Positions 39,538-47,321 of a DNA stretch of 64,000 nt are shown one piece after another; position 1 is the first letter of the stretch, and every line of letters begins with the position of its first letter. The DNA is from Thiohalocapsa sp. ML1. GTDB taxonomy: Bacteria > Pseudomonadota > Gammaproteobacteria > Chromatiales > Chromatiaceae. The notes under the pieces were generated by a model that saw nothing but the letters and a program-made list of their open reading frames with translations, was not told where the DNA came from and searched no databases. The stretch covers positions 140,177 to 204,176 of the forward strand of contig NZ_JABX01000005.1 in the NCBI RefSeq assembly GCF_001469165.1, written 5' to 3'. The translations under genes and the position numbers were made by a program.

Positions 39538-39556
39538 TAGGAACGATTCGCATTGT
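39538..39556. promoter_or_regulatory. Fur-box-like site between the HMA and cupin genes
   Basis: TAGGAACGATTCGCATTGT lies 30 bases before the HMA start (minus) and 118 bases before the cupin start (plus). It aligns with sites at 36274, 47322 and 45432 and could control both divergent genes. Confidence 0.65.
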
Positions 39557-39673
39557 AAAGTTGAGGTCGCGCCGAAGGCAAGTGCTTTTTATCATTGCGC
39601 CATCCGCGGGACCGGCGGTAGCAAGCCGCGGTCCGATGCCCTAGCCCGATCCGTGCCAGGAGATTCGAGTCCC

Positions 39674-40015
39674 ATGTGCGACAACAACCAGTGGCTGCTC
39701 TTCGACCTTTCCACGCTGCTCGCCAGAATCGAGCCCGGCAATCCGCGCTTTCAGGAGATTCTGCGGACACCCTCGCTGAGCTGCTCCATCTACCACCTGC
39801 CGGCGGGCTCCAAGGAGATGCAGAGCGCGCACGTGGAGGACGAGCTCTACTTCGTGCTCGAAGGGCGCGCGCGGCTGCGCGTCGGGGAGGAGGACCGGCC
39901 GGTGGAGAAGGGCTCGCTGATGTACGTGCAGACGGCCTGCGATCACGCCTTCTTCGACATCGAGGAGGACCTGACCGTGCTCGCGTTCTTCGGCGCGCCA
40001 CTGCGGCTCGCGTAA
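39674..40015 (+). CDS. Cupin-domain protein
   Basis: A 113-residue single-domain cupin. SIYHLPAGSKEMQSAHVEDE carries the first metal motif (His and Glu spacing as H-x3-E), ELYFVLEGRARLRVGEED is the conserved strand pair, and ACDHAFFDI supplies the second His. No enzyme activity can be assigned. It is divergent from the HMA gene across a Fur-box-like site, so it may join the same iron response. Confidence 0.82.
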   Translation: MCDNNQWLLFDLSTLLARIEPGNPRFQEILRTPSLSCSIYHLPAGSKEMQSAHVEDELYFVLEGRARLRVGEEDRPVEKGSLMYVQTACDHAFFDIEEDLTVLAFFGAPLRLA

Positions 40016-40156
40016 CAGTTAAGGCACGAGGTCGGCAATCCCCGCGCTGCCGCGGCCGGGCTCGCCCCGTGGGCCGCGTGGGCGGGCACCCGATAACGCG
40101 CGGGCGCAGGGCAGGGCAAGCTCGTGGGAGCATGAACCCGACCAGGCAAGGCCCCG

Positions 40157-40696
40157 ATGTCCGCATGCGCTTGGCGGTCGCTGCCGCTGGCCCTCCTGCT
40201 CACGCTGGCGGCGAGCACCGCTGCGGCGAAGCCGACGCCGCTGATCGGCGCGCCTGGCTGCGCGGGCGCTGTCTCGACCTGCCGGGGGATGGGCGGTGCG
40301 CCCGGGGCGGCGCCGGACGATGTGTTCCGGCTCGATCCGGAACCGAGCTTTCGGCTGGCGCCGATGCGCGCTCCTCTCCTCGCGGTGGCGGATACCGCGG
40401 GGCTCGACTTCCACCTCGCATCGCTGACGGCGGACGCCTCGCCGCATCGCCGCCTGCGCGGGCCTGCCGGCGGCGCCGAGGCGGCTACCTGGTCGGACTG
40501 GCCCGGGTTCGGCGCGGTGGCGGTGCAGGCGCTGTCGCGGCGCGCTGCGGCTGTGTCAGATCAGGACGCCGCGTCGTGGTTGCTCGCGGCGGAGTCGGCG
40601 CTGTCGCCGGAGCCGCCGCTGCCCCTGGAGCTGCTGCTCGGCTTGAGCGGGCTGGTGCTGGTGGCGCTGCTGCGGGGCTTGGCCGCATCGGGTTGA
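40157..40696 (+). CDS. Exported protein with PEP-CTERM-like tail, overlapping the ATPase gene
   Basis: A 179-residue frame with a good signal peptide (LPLALLLTLAASTAAAKP), two Cys, and a tail of PEPPLPLELLLGLSGLVLVA, then LLRGLAASG, which resembles a PEP-CTERM anchor. Its last 136 bases overlap the 3' end of the convergent P-type ATPase gene. The overlapped ATPase tail is low complexity, so both may be real. I do not recognise the central part. Moderately supported. Confidence 0.5.
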   Translation: MSACAWRSLPLALLLTLAASTAAAKPTPLIGAPGCAGAVSTCRGMGGAPGAAPDDVFRLDPEPSFRLAPMRAPLLAVADTAGLDFHLASLTADASPHRRLRGPAGGAEAATWSDWPGFGAVAVQALSRRAAAVSDQDAASWLLAAESALSPEPPLPLELLLGLSGLVLVALLRGLAASG

Positions 40697-42822
40697 GCCG
40701 GGCCCGGCGCGTGCGTGAGCAGCCGCGGCGCGTCGGGCCGGCGCTGCAAGGCGACGCCTTTCAGCGCGTTCAGCAGCACGCCGAGCGTGGTGCCGTTGTG
40801 CAGCAGTGCGCTCGCAACCGGCGAGAGCCAGCCGAACACGGCGCCGGCGAGGATGCCGGTGTTGATGGTGACGGCGGCGGTGAAGTTGGTGCGGATCAGC
40901 GCCATGGTCTTGCCGGCGAGCTCGCGGGCGTCGGCGACGGCGCCGAGCCTGTCGTCCATGAGCACGATGTCCGCCGTTGCGCGGGCGATGTCCGCCCCGC
41001 GGGGCATCGCGATGCCGACGTTTGCCACGCCGAGCGCCGGGCCGTCGTTGACGCCGTCGCCGACGAAGGCGACCTTCGCCCCGGCCGCCTGCAAGGCCTC
41101 CACGACGGCGGCCTTGGACTCGGGCGGCATCTCGGCATGCACCTCGTCGATGCCGAGCTCCCGGGCTAGGGCGTCGGCCTTCTGGCGGCGGTCACCGGTG
41201 ATCATGACCAGGCGCCGGATGCCGAGGCCGCGCAGGCGCGCGAGCGTGGCGACGGCATCGGCGCGCAGCGTGTCCCGCAGCGCAATGAGGCCCACCGGGC
41301 CGCGCTCGTTGCCGACGTAGAGCAGAATCTTGCCCGCGTCCTCGAAGCGCTCAATGAGCGCGGCATGGCCGTGGAAATCGATGCCCATGTGCTCTTCGAG
41401 GAAGTGGCGGCTGCCGACGACGATGCGCCCGTCGCCGACCTCGGCGCTGAGGCCGTGGGCCACCATATAGTCCACCTCGCCGTGGGAGATGTGCGCCAGA
41501 TCCCGCTCCCGGGCGGCGCCGACAACGGCGGCCGCCACCGGATGGCTCGCGTGCTCCTCGACCGAGGCCACCAGCGCCAGCAGCGCCGCCTCGGTGCAGC
41601 CGCCGTCCGCCGAGAGCACGCGCACGTCCGTAACGGCGAGGTCGCTGTGGGTCAGCGTGCCGGTCTTGTCGAAGACCAGGGTATCCGCCGCGGCGAGCTG
41701 CTCGATGGCCTCGCCGCCCTTTAGCAGCACGCCGTGCTCGGCCGCGCGGTAGATGCCGGCCTTGAAGGCGACCGGGGTGCCGAGCTTGAGCGCGCAGGCG
41801 TAGTCCACCAGAAAGACCGCTTGCAGGCGGGTCAGGTCGCGGGTCAGCGCATAGACCAGGGCGCCGGTGCCCAGCGTGACATAGACGCGCTTGTCGCCGA
41901 GCTCATCGGCGAGCTTTTGCGTGTGGGCGCTGCGGCTCAAGGACTCCTGGATGAAGCGTGCAACCCGGGCCGTGGTGGTGTCCTCGCCGACCTGCGTTGC
42001 GCTCACGCGCAGGCGCCCCTCCACGAGCACGGAGCCTGCGATGACGCGCCCCGGCGCCTCCCGGCGCACGGGGATGTCCTCGCCCGTCACCGTGGATTGG
42101 TTCACCAGCGCCACACCGTCGAGAACATGCCCGTCCACCGGTACCGTCTCGCCGGGGCCGATGACGACGGTTTCGCCGGCTTGGACCTCGTCGCCCGCGA
42201 TCTGCAACAACTCGCCGTCGCGCTCCACCCAGGCCATGGCGGGGTCCGGGCGCAGCAGGCGGCGCAGCAGCCGGTCGGAGCGGCGCGCGGTGCGGTGCTC
42301 CAGGTATTCGCCCAGGTTCAGCAGCAGGTCGGTGAGGTTGGCGGTGTAGAGCTTGCCGCTGCCGGCCGCGAGGCCGACGGCGACGGCGTCGAGCACCTCC
42401 ATTTTGACGCCGCGGTGCACCAGCGTGTCGGCACCCTTGGCGAGCGTCGAGCCGACGTTCACCAGGGTGAGAACCATCTGCAGCGGCCGGGTCAGAAACG
42501 GCAGCACGGCGAGGGTCAGCAGCGTTGTGACCATCGGTGCGACCTCGGCCTCGCGCACGCCGTCCGGCGCGAGCCCGGGGATGGGCTTGGGGTCGAAGTT
42601 GCGCAGGCGCGCGAGCAGTGCCGCGCGGGCGGCGGCGCCGCCCGAATAGTGCAGAATCAGGGTCTTGGCGGCCGGGTTGGCGCGCGCCTCCTGCACCGCG
42701 GCGGCGGCGTCCATCCAGGCCTCGAGCCAGGCCGCCTCGCAGAGCGGGCCGCCCATGAGGGGGATGCGCAGCCGCAGGCGGCCGGGCACCTCATGGACGA
42801 TGCGAAAGTCGAGGGGTTGCAT
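40561..42822 (-). CDS. P1B-type heavy-metal ATPase with ACALKL motif (FezB-like candidate)
   Basis: A 753-residue P-type ATPase. Residues 1-75 are an HMA-like domain opening FRIVHEVPGRLRLRI without CxxC. Then STVTGEDIPV (actuator), DYACALKLGTP with Cys343 in the metal-gating helix where CopA has CPC, DKTGT with Asp385, EEHASHPVA, and VGDGVNDGPAL. This motif is unlike copper, zinc or cobalt ATPases and suits the P1B-6 group that builds ferrosomes; that assignment is an inference. The C-terminal 60 residues are Pro/Ser/Ala-rich. Last gene of a six-gene leftward operon. Confidence 0.88.
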   Translation of the reverse strand: MQPLDFRIVHEVPGRLRLRIPLMGGPLCEAAWLEAWMDAAAAVQEARANPAAKTLILHYSGGAAARAALLARLRNFDPKPIPGLAPDGVREAEVAPMVTTLLTLAVLPFLTRPLQMVLTLVNVGSTLAKGADTLVHRGVKMEVLDAVAVGLAAGSGKLYTANLTDLLLNLGEYLEHRTARRSDRLLRRLLRPDPAMAWVERDGELLQIAGDEVQAGETVVIGPGETVPVDGHVLDGVALVNQSTVTGEDIPVRREAPGRVIAGSVLVEGRLRVSATQVGEDTTTARVARFIQESLSRSAHTQKLADELGDKRVYVTLGTGALVYALTRDLTRLQAVFLVDYACALKLGTPVAFKAGIYRAAEHGVLLKGGEAIEQLAAADTLVFDKTGTLTHSDLAVTDVRVLSADGGCTEAALLALVASVEEHASHPVAAAVVGAARERDLAHISHGEVDYMVAHGLSAEVGDGRIVVGSRHFLEEHMGIDFHGHAALIERFEDAGKILLYVGNERGPVGLIALRDTLRADAVATLARLRGLGIRRLVMITGDRRQKADALARELGIDEVHAEMPPESKAAVVEALQAAGAKVAFVGDGVNDGPALGVANVGIAMPRGADIARATADIVLMDDRLGAVADARELAGKTMALIRTNFTAAVTINTGILAGAVFGWLSPVASALLHNGTTLGVLLNALKGVALQRRPDAPRLLTHAPGPAQPDAAKPRSSATSTSPLKPSSSSRGSGGSGDSADSAASNHDAAS

Positions 42823-42895
42823 GGCACGCGCACTCCGGCCTAGCGCCGCTGGCGGGGCGCCGGCGACGGGCGTCGCTCGCACAAGCCGAGCGGCG

Positions 42896-43330
42896 TCAGG
42901 GGCCGGGGTCCGCGGCTCCTGCCTGCAACTCCGCCTCGGCGTCGCGGAAGCGCTCCTTGGCCTCTTCGATGCCGCCCTGCACCATGCTCCAGGCCTTCAC
43001 GGCGCCCTTGATGACGGTGCGTTGCACGTCCTCGTTGGTCAGCAGATAGGTGGCCGCGGCGCCGATCAGCAGGCCGCGGATGAAGCGATCGCTGGTGAAG
43101 TTGAGGAAGGGCTGGGCGGGTGCGGCCGGCGCCGCGGCCATCGCGTACTGCCCCATGCCCGCGGCGGACATGCCTTGCAGCGCGGCGCCAGGGTAGGCCT
43201 GCGCATAGCCCGCGGGCAGCGCCTGCTGTTGTTGCGCCGCCTGCATCTGCGGCGCGTAGCTCATGGGATAGGCCTGGCCTTGGGCATAGGCGGCGTAGCC
43301 CTGGGCCTGCGGGTTGTATTGGCTGCTCAT
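42896..43330 (-). CDS. YtxH-like membrane protein with Gln/Ala/Tyr/Met-rich N-terminus
   Basis: A 144-residue protein. Residues 1-75 are low complexity (QGYAAYAQGQAYPMSYAPQM), then FLNFTSDRFIRGLLIGAAAT and YLLTNEDVQRTVIKGAVKAW form a membrane hairpin-like segment followed by a charged helix (EEAKERFRDAEAELQ). The GLLIGAAATYLLTN core is shared with the protein at 44432-45232 (GALVGAAAVLLLTN), so they are paralogues. No enzyme features. It sits 73 bases upstream of the P-type ATPase in the same operon, suggesting a structural part of a membrane compartment. Confidence 0.75.
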   Translation of the reverse strand: MSSQYNPQAQGYAAYAQGQAYPMSYAPQMQAAQQQQALPAGYAQAYPGAALQGMSAAGMGQYAMAAAPAAPAQPFLNFTSDRFIRGLLIGAAATYLLTNEDVQRTVIKGAVKAWSMVQGGIEEAKERFRDAEAELQAGAADPGP

Positions 43331-43391
43331 GGTTCAGTGGTGTCCTTTGCAGTGATCCCAACGGATTGCGGTTGTGGTGCGGCGCGCTCGC

Positions 43392-43835
43392 TTAGGCGTC
43401 GGCTGCGGCCTCGGCTGCGGCCACGGCCGTGTCCGGTACCGACTCGGCGGTCAGCGCATAGGCGACGGCGGTGCCGGTGGCCAGCGTGGCGGCGAGCGAC
43501 AACAGATCGGAGCGGAAATTGGACGCCACCAGCGCCGCAGCCGCCGTGGCAACGCCGGCGACGGCGCCGCCGCGCAGGGTGTCGAGGAGCGCGCCGCGCT
43601 GGTCCACCGTGCCCGCCTGCAGCCGATGCAGGTTGGCGGCGCCGGCGCCGCAGAGCCCCACCACGAGGCCGATCTTGCCGAGCGCCAGCGCCGGGCCGAA
43701 GGCGCCCTGGCTTTGGCTCATGGGGACGGAGCGGTAGGGGTAGCTCGTGGCGTAGCTCGTGCTGCCGTGCCCGGGCGAGCTCATGGATTGGTGTTGGTAG
43801 CTGCCATTGCCGACGGGATAGCCATAGTTGCTCAT
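43392..43835 (-). CDS. Glycine-zipper membrane protein, MamC-like (paralogue 1)
   Basis: A 147-residue protein with a Ser/Tyr/Gly-rich first 40 residues and then two hydrophobic segments linked by a short basic loop: LALGKIGLVVGLCGAGAANL, HRLQAGTVDQRGALLDTL, then GGAVAGVATAAAALVA and a third span. The span-loop-span layout with N-L-x-R-L-x-x-G-x-V-x-x-x-x-A-L-x-D recalls MamC/Mms13 of magnetosomes and matches the protein at 44033-44422. Its start overlaps the stop of the 65-aa gene by four bases. Resemblance is by eye and needs profile search. Confidence 0.7.
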   Translation of the reverse strand: MSNYGYPVGNGSYQHQSMSSPGHGSTSYATSYPYRSVPMSQSQGAFGPALALGKIGLVVGLCGAGAANLHRLQAGTVDQRGALLDTLRGGAVAGVATAAAALVASNFRSDLLSLAATLATGTAVAYALTAESVPDTAVAAAEAAADA

Positions 43836-44029
43836 GAAGTCGCCTCAGTGTGCTCGGCCGAGGTGGCAGCGGCCGCCTCGGTGGGTTTCGGTGCCGGCGC
43901 GGTGCGGCGGCGGTGTTGCAGCAGGCCGCGGGCCAGCACCACCAGGGCGCTGCCGACGACGATGCCGCCGATGGACTCGTAGAGGTTCTTGGCGACGCCG
44001 TGGCGCTGCCGTTGCATGCCGTTCGACAT
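43832..44029 (-). CDS. Single-span small membrane protein, 65 aa
   Basis: A 65-residue peptide: a basic start, one membrane span (GGIVVGSALVVLARGLL), a QHRRR stop-transfer and an Ala/Thr/Glu tail. It sits between the two MamC-like genes with a three-base gap upstream and a four-base overlap downstream, so it is translated as part of the operon. Similar in plan to the YtxH-like members. Function unknown; probably a structural part of the membrane complex. Confidence 0.65.
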   Translation of the reverse strand: MSNGMQRQRHGVAKNLYESIGGIVVGSALVVLARGLLQHRRRTAPAPKPTEAAAATSAEHTEATS

Positions 44030-44032
44030 GGA

Positions 44033-44422
44033 TCAGTCCTGCTCTAGATGGCGTTGCAGCGCGTAGGTGACGGCGGCGCCGGCCCCGAACAGCACGGCGA
44101 GCCGCAGCATGCCCTGGCGCGACACCGCCGTTGCGACGGCGCCTGCAATCGCCGTGGCGGCGGCGCCGGTGGCCACGGCACGGCCGATATCGGCGAGTGC
44201 CTCCCGGCCCGTGATCTCGTCTCGCTGCAGCAGCCTGAGATCAGCCCCGGCCGCCGCGGCGCCGCCGATGACGGCACCCAAGGCGGCGAGCCCGAGCAGG
44301 CCGGCGCAGGTGTCGCCGCCGCCCTGGGCACCTGCTGCTGTGTACTGCGGCGCGCCTGGCATGGCGCCCGCGCCGTAGGCGTAGGGCAGGGTCGCCGGGG
44401 CACTGAGGTCGTGCGTGCTCAT
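44033..44422 (-). CDS. Glycine-zipper membrane protein, MamC-like (paralogue 2)
   Basis: A 129-residue protein with two glycine-rich spans: GLLGLAALGAVIGGAAAAGA and AVATGAAATAIAGAVATAVS, joined by DLRLLQRDEITGREALADIG. In MamC of magnetotactic bacteria the loop between two similar spans reads with the same spacing of Leu-Leu, Ile-Thr and Glu-Ala, which is why a MamC-like assignment is offered. A short third hydrophobic stretch and HLEQD end it. Part of the six-gene operon ending in the P-type ATPase. Confidence 0.7.
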   Translation of the reverse strand: MSTHDLSAPATLPYAYGAGAMPGAPQYTAAGAQGGGDTCAGLLGLAALGAVIGGAAAAGADLRLLQRDEITGREALADIGRAVATGAAATAIAGAVATAVSRQGMLRLAVLFGAGAAVTYALQRHLEQD

Positions 44423-44431
44423 GGCCGGGGA

Positions 44432-45232
44432 TCAGGGCTTGATCTGGTCGGCGGCATCGGTGGCCGTTTGCTTGAGCTTGTCGGCGCCGGACTGGACGGC
44501 CTCTTTTGCCTTGGCGCCGGTCTTGAACAGCATGTCCTGCACGCTCTGATTAGTGAGCAGCAGCACCGCGGCGGCGCCCACCAGGGCGCCCTTCCAGAAT
44601 TCCGAGTCCTGCACGTTGAGCATACGGCCCAGGCTCGCGATGCCGTTGCCGTTGCTGATGTCCTGCATGAGCTGCGACATGTCCGGCGGGCCGCTCGGTG
44701 CGGCGCCGGCCGCCGCTGCGCCGTGCATGTGGCCCACGCCGCCGGCCGCGCCCGCCGCCCCGGCGTAGTAGCCCTGCGGCGGCACGGCATACTGCGGCGC
44801 ATAGGCGCCCGGTGCCGGTTGCTGCGCCTGGTGCATGCCCCAGCTTTGGCCCATGTCCGGTGCCGGCGGCGGCATCTGCGAACCCATCGGCCCCATCTGC
44901 GCCTGACCGCCGGCCGGCATGCCGTCCGGCCCGATGCCCGGTTGCATCATCGGCGTGCCGTAGCCGCCTTGCACCTGTTGGCCGTAATTGGCGTGCATGG
45001 GCGCCGCGCCCTGCTGCTGGCCGAAGCTGCCGGCTGCGGCACCCTGCATGCCTGCGCCCTGAAACCCGGCACCCTGCATGCCGCCCGGCGCCGTAGCGCC
45101 CTGGCCGGAGCCCTGCGCCGGTTGCACCGCCGCGCCGAACCCTTGCGGGCCGCCGGCGGCTTGCGCCCCTGCCGCGCCTGCGCCTTGGCCGGCGCCGCCG
45201 TCGTGGCTCGTGCCGTGGACCTTGTCACTCAT
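44432..45232 (-). CDS. Large low-complexity protein with YtxH-like C-terminus, first gene of ATPase operon
   Basis: A 266-residue protein. Residues 1-185 are almost wholly Gly/Ala/Gln/Met/Pro (for example GMQGAGFQGAGMQGAAAG), predicting disorder. Residues 195-266 carry a membrane-inserting helix with FWKGALVGAAAVLLLTNQSV, then a Lys/Ala/Asp amphipathic helix (KAKEAVQSGADKLKQTATDA). The membrane core is shared with the 42896-43330 protein. The disordered tail suggests a scaffold that could condense or crowd on a membrane. First gene of the operon; a Fur-box-like site lies about 200 bases upstream. Confidence 0.7.
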   Translation of the reverse strand: MSDKVHGTSHDGGAGQGAGAAGAQAAGGPQGFGAAVQPAQGSGQGATAPGGMQGAGFQGAGMQGAAAGSFGQQQGAAPMHANYGQQVQGGYGTPMMQPGIGPDGMPAGGQAQMGPMGSQMPPPAPDMGQSWGMHQAQQPAPGAYAPQYAVPPQGYYAGAAGAAGGVGHMHGAAAAGAAPSGPPDMSQLMQDISNGNGIASLGRMLNVQDSEFWKGALVGAAAVLLLTNQSVQDMLFKTGAKAKEAVQSGADKLKQTATDAADQIKP

Positions 45233-45586
45233 CTGATGTCTCCGCAGTTGTGCGCTGTGTGCAGTGCCTAGGGGGCCGGGTCCGCGAGCAAGGCGGCGCC
45301 GGGCCCGGGTGTCGGTCCGGCCGCAGCGCGTTGTTTCGCGGTTCCCGCCCCGGTGGCCCCGAGCTGGGTCTTCTCGCCTGGCAGCTCGCGGCGTTGGCGA
45401 AATCCGTGGGGATGGTAGGGGAAGGTTGCGAGGAATGCAAAGCGTTCGTAGTCGCGTTAGTCGCTTCTTGCCTCAGCGTCGTGCGCGCAGCCGTCCGCAA
45501 TCCGACGTAATCGGGATCGGCCACGCCGGAGTGAGGGGTGCTTTGCTTGACGGCGCCGAACGCGTGCAGATGAGTCGAGCTTCATT
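45233..45586. other. Upstream region of the ATPase operon
   Basis: The region before the first gene of the operon. It holds the Fur-box-like site at 45432-45450 and a TGCTTGACGGCGCCGAACGC phrase at 45543-45562 that matches 57313-57331 (TGCTTGACGGCGCGAAATGC), a repeat fragment. An antisense-free frame of 99 residues on the minus strand here is judged spurious. Confidence 0.5.
45432..45450. promoter_or_regulatory. Fur-box-like site upstream of the P-type ATPase operon
   Basis: On the minus strand it reads TACGAACGCTTTGCATTCC, which matches the 47322 site at 14 of 19 positions, and keeps GAACG and GCATTC. It is weaker than the other three but sits in the right place, about 200 bases before the first operon gene. 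Confidence 0.45.
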
Positions 45587-45750
45587 CTGGCGATGGCCGG
45601 AAACAAGCAGACCGAATGGCGCAGGATTCTCGTCCGCCTTCGCGCAGCGGCAGCGTGCGCATAGTCGTTCTATGTGCACGTTGCCGCGACAAAGAAGGCG
45701 GGCGAGAAGACAAGTCGGGCGGTACGTTTGGTGACGGAAATCGCCTTAGG
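45587..45750. mobile_element. MITE-like palindromic repeat, copy 2 (inverted relative to copy 1)
   Basis: The reverse complement begins AGGCGATTTCCGTCACCAAA and goes on to CGTACCGCC, as copy 1 does (AGGCGATTCCTGTCAAAAAA). The conserved middle (TTCTCGCCCGCCTTCT, then CGAAGGCGGACGAGAATCCT) and central stem (GTGCGCATAG and GTTCTATGTGCAC) also match, with a decayed outer end at 45588. It lies between the DUF2325 gene and the ATPase operon. Confidence 0.7.
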
Positions 45751-45894
45751 ACAGCGGATGGGAAGGGCCGAGGGCCGAGGGAGCCCGCCTCGTCCTCCGC
45801 CCTCGGCGCTCCGCCCTCAGTTCAACGTTGCCAACGAGCGGGTTGCGCAACAAGGCGCTGCCCGGCCGTGCCGCTCTGACGCGAATCCGCCCTG
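45751..45894. repeat. GGGCCGA repeat after the DUF2325 gene
   Basis: GGAAGGGCCGAGGGCCGAGG at 45760-45779 and CCTCGGCGCTCCGCCCTCAG at 45799-45818 give an inverted array like those at other gene ends. A short stem (GTTGCGCAAC) follows at 45840-45849. Confidence 0.6.
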
Positions 45895-47220
45895 CTAATG
45901 CACCTCTGCGGGGGCAGCCTCGATGGTCGGCGGCCCGATGTTGACGGCGAGGTCCGCGAGCGCCCGGGCGAAGGCACCGATGCCCGAGCGCTCCAGCAGC
46001 ACGCAGGGCTTGTCGGCGCGCTTGCAGAAGCGCTTGGTGCGCAGATAGGCGTCGTGGCTCACGGCATCCGCCGGGCAGACGACGGCGTCCGCGCTGGCGA
46101 GCAGGCTCTCCAGGCGCTGCCGGCTCTCTTCCAGGCCACCGTCGTGGCGGATCAGCTCGCCGTTGCAGCGCTGCACCAGATCGCGGTAGTGGCGGGCGAG
46201 GGAGCCGCGCCCGCCGACGCAGAGGATGCGCCGCCCGCCCAAGTCCACGCAGTGCGGCGCGCGGGGGCAGTCGTCGCAGTCCTCGCCGGGGCAGGCCGCG
46301 GGGTCCTCCAGCAGCAGCTCCAGCGCGCCGCAGGCCGCCTCGCGCTCGGCGAGCGCCGCGGCGAGCCGGTGCTGCTCGGCGTGGGCGCCGGCGAGCGCCT
46401 CGCGCAGGCGGTTGGTTTCGGCCTCCAGGCTGCGGCGCTGCTCGGCCTCGGCATTGTGCGCCGCCTCCAGCTTGCCGAGCTGTTCCCAGAGCCCGCGCAG
46501 CGCGTTGCCGGCTTCCAGATCGTGGATGCGCGCGCGTGCCGCCTGCAATTCGCGCTCGCTGTCGGCGAGGTCCGCGACGCGCGCGGCGAGGGTCGCGATG
46601 CGCCGGTCCCGTTCCGCCAGCGCGGCGGCGTGGCGGGCGGCGGTGGCGGCCTGCTCGCGCCGCAGCCGCTCCAGCTCCGCCCGGGACTCGCCGAGGGCAT
46701 GCACGTCCGCGGCGAGGCCGGCGCCGATCTGGTGCGAGAGCATGTGCACCTCTTCGTACGCCAGCGTGCGCAGCGGCGGGTCCGCCTGCGGATGGGTCAT
46801 CAGCGCCCAGAAGGCCTCGGGGATGCGCCCGTCGGCGACGTGCGCCTGCCATAGGTCTTTCAGCTCCGGCGCGGAGCGCGCCCGCGCGAAGCGGCGCAGC
46901 GCCGCGGCGTACTTGCGGTCCAGCGCCTTCTGCGCCGCGACCGACAGCACGTTGCGGTCCTCGGCGGCGGCGACGAAGTTGACGTGCACCTCGTAGTCGC
47001 TGCGTCCATGCTCCAGGAGGGCGCCGGAGCGCCGCGCCAGCGCGCGCAGCTCCGCGGCATGCAGGCAACTGCCGATGACGGGGCAGTGGTACTTGCGCGG
47101 AAGCTGCCAGAGCTTGAGACGAGCGCTCGGGGCGCGGCGGCCGGCCGCTGCGGCGCAGGTGGGGTCGGGGGCCGCGTGGGCCATCTCGATGGCAGACGCG
47201 CTGCTGTGGGGCTGACACAT
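45895..47220 (-). CDS. DUF2325 domain protein with long coiled coil
   Basis: A 441-residue protein. Residues 1-150 are a helical region opening KLWQLPRKYHCPVIGSCLHA, residues 165-300 are a Glu/Arg/Ala-rich coiled coil, a Cys cluster follows (ACPGEDCDDCPRAPHCVDLG) and residues 330-425 are the DUF2325 fold: GGRRILCVGGRGSLARHYRD, ADAVVCPADAVSHDAYL. The four-Cys cluster could bind metal or an Fe-S cluster. DUF2325 proteins accompany iron and metal loci in proteobacteria; the exact role is unknown. A Fur-box-like site lies about 100 bases upstream and the ferrosome-like operon is downstream on the same strand. Confidence 0.85.
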   Translation of the reverse strand: MCQPHSSASAIEMAHAAPDPTCAAAAGRRAPSARLKLWQLPRKYHCPVIGSCLHAAELRALARRSGALLEHGRSDYEVHVNFVAAAEDRNVLSVAAQKALDRKYAAALRRFARARSAPELKDLWQAHVADGRIPEAFWALMTHPQADPPLRTLAYEEVHMLSHQIGAGLAADVHALGESRAELERLRREQAATAARHAAALAERDRRIATLAARVADLADSERELQAARARIHDLEAGNALRGLWEQLGKLEAAHNAEAEQRRSLEAETNRLREALAGAHAEQHRLAAALAEREAACGALELLLEDPAACPGEDCDDCPRAPHCVDLGGRRILCVGGRGSLARHYRDLVQRCNGELIRHDGGLEESRQRLESLLASADAVVCPADAVSHDAYLRTKRFCKRADKPCVLLERSGIGAFARALADLAVNIGPPTIEAAPAEVH

Positions 47221-47321
47221 GCCGGATCACCTCGGGGGCTCGTTCAAGGGACGCGGCTGGGTCGGCTCGGGCGCTCAGGGGCGCGGGCCGTCTGGCGGCG
47301 GGTTGATGCTCGACACGATAA

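Noticed and set aside
43741..45230. Collagen-like or CRISPR-like repeats in the Gly/Ala/Gln-rich genes
   Set aside because: The DNA is merely biased by low-complexity protein; there are no direct repeats with regular spacers.
45225..45524. 99-aa minus-strand frame upstream of the ATPase operon
   Set aside because: It has shadow-like Arg/Pro/Thr composition, overlaps the first operon gene and covers the Fur-like site.
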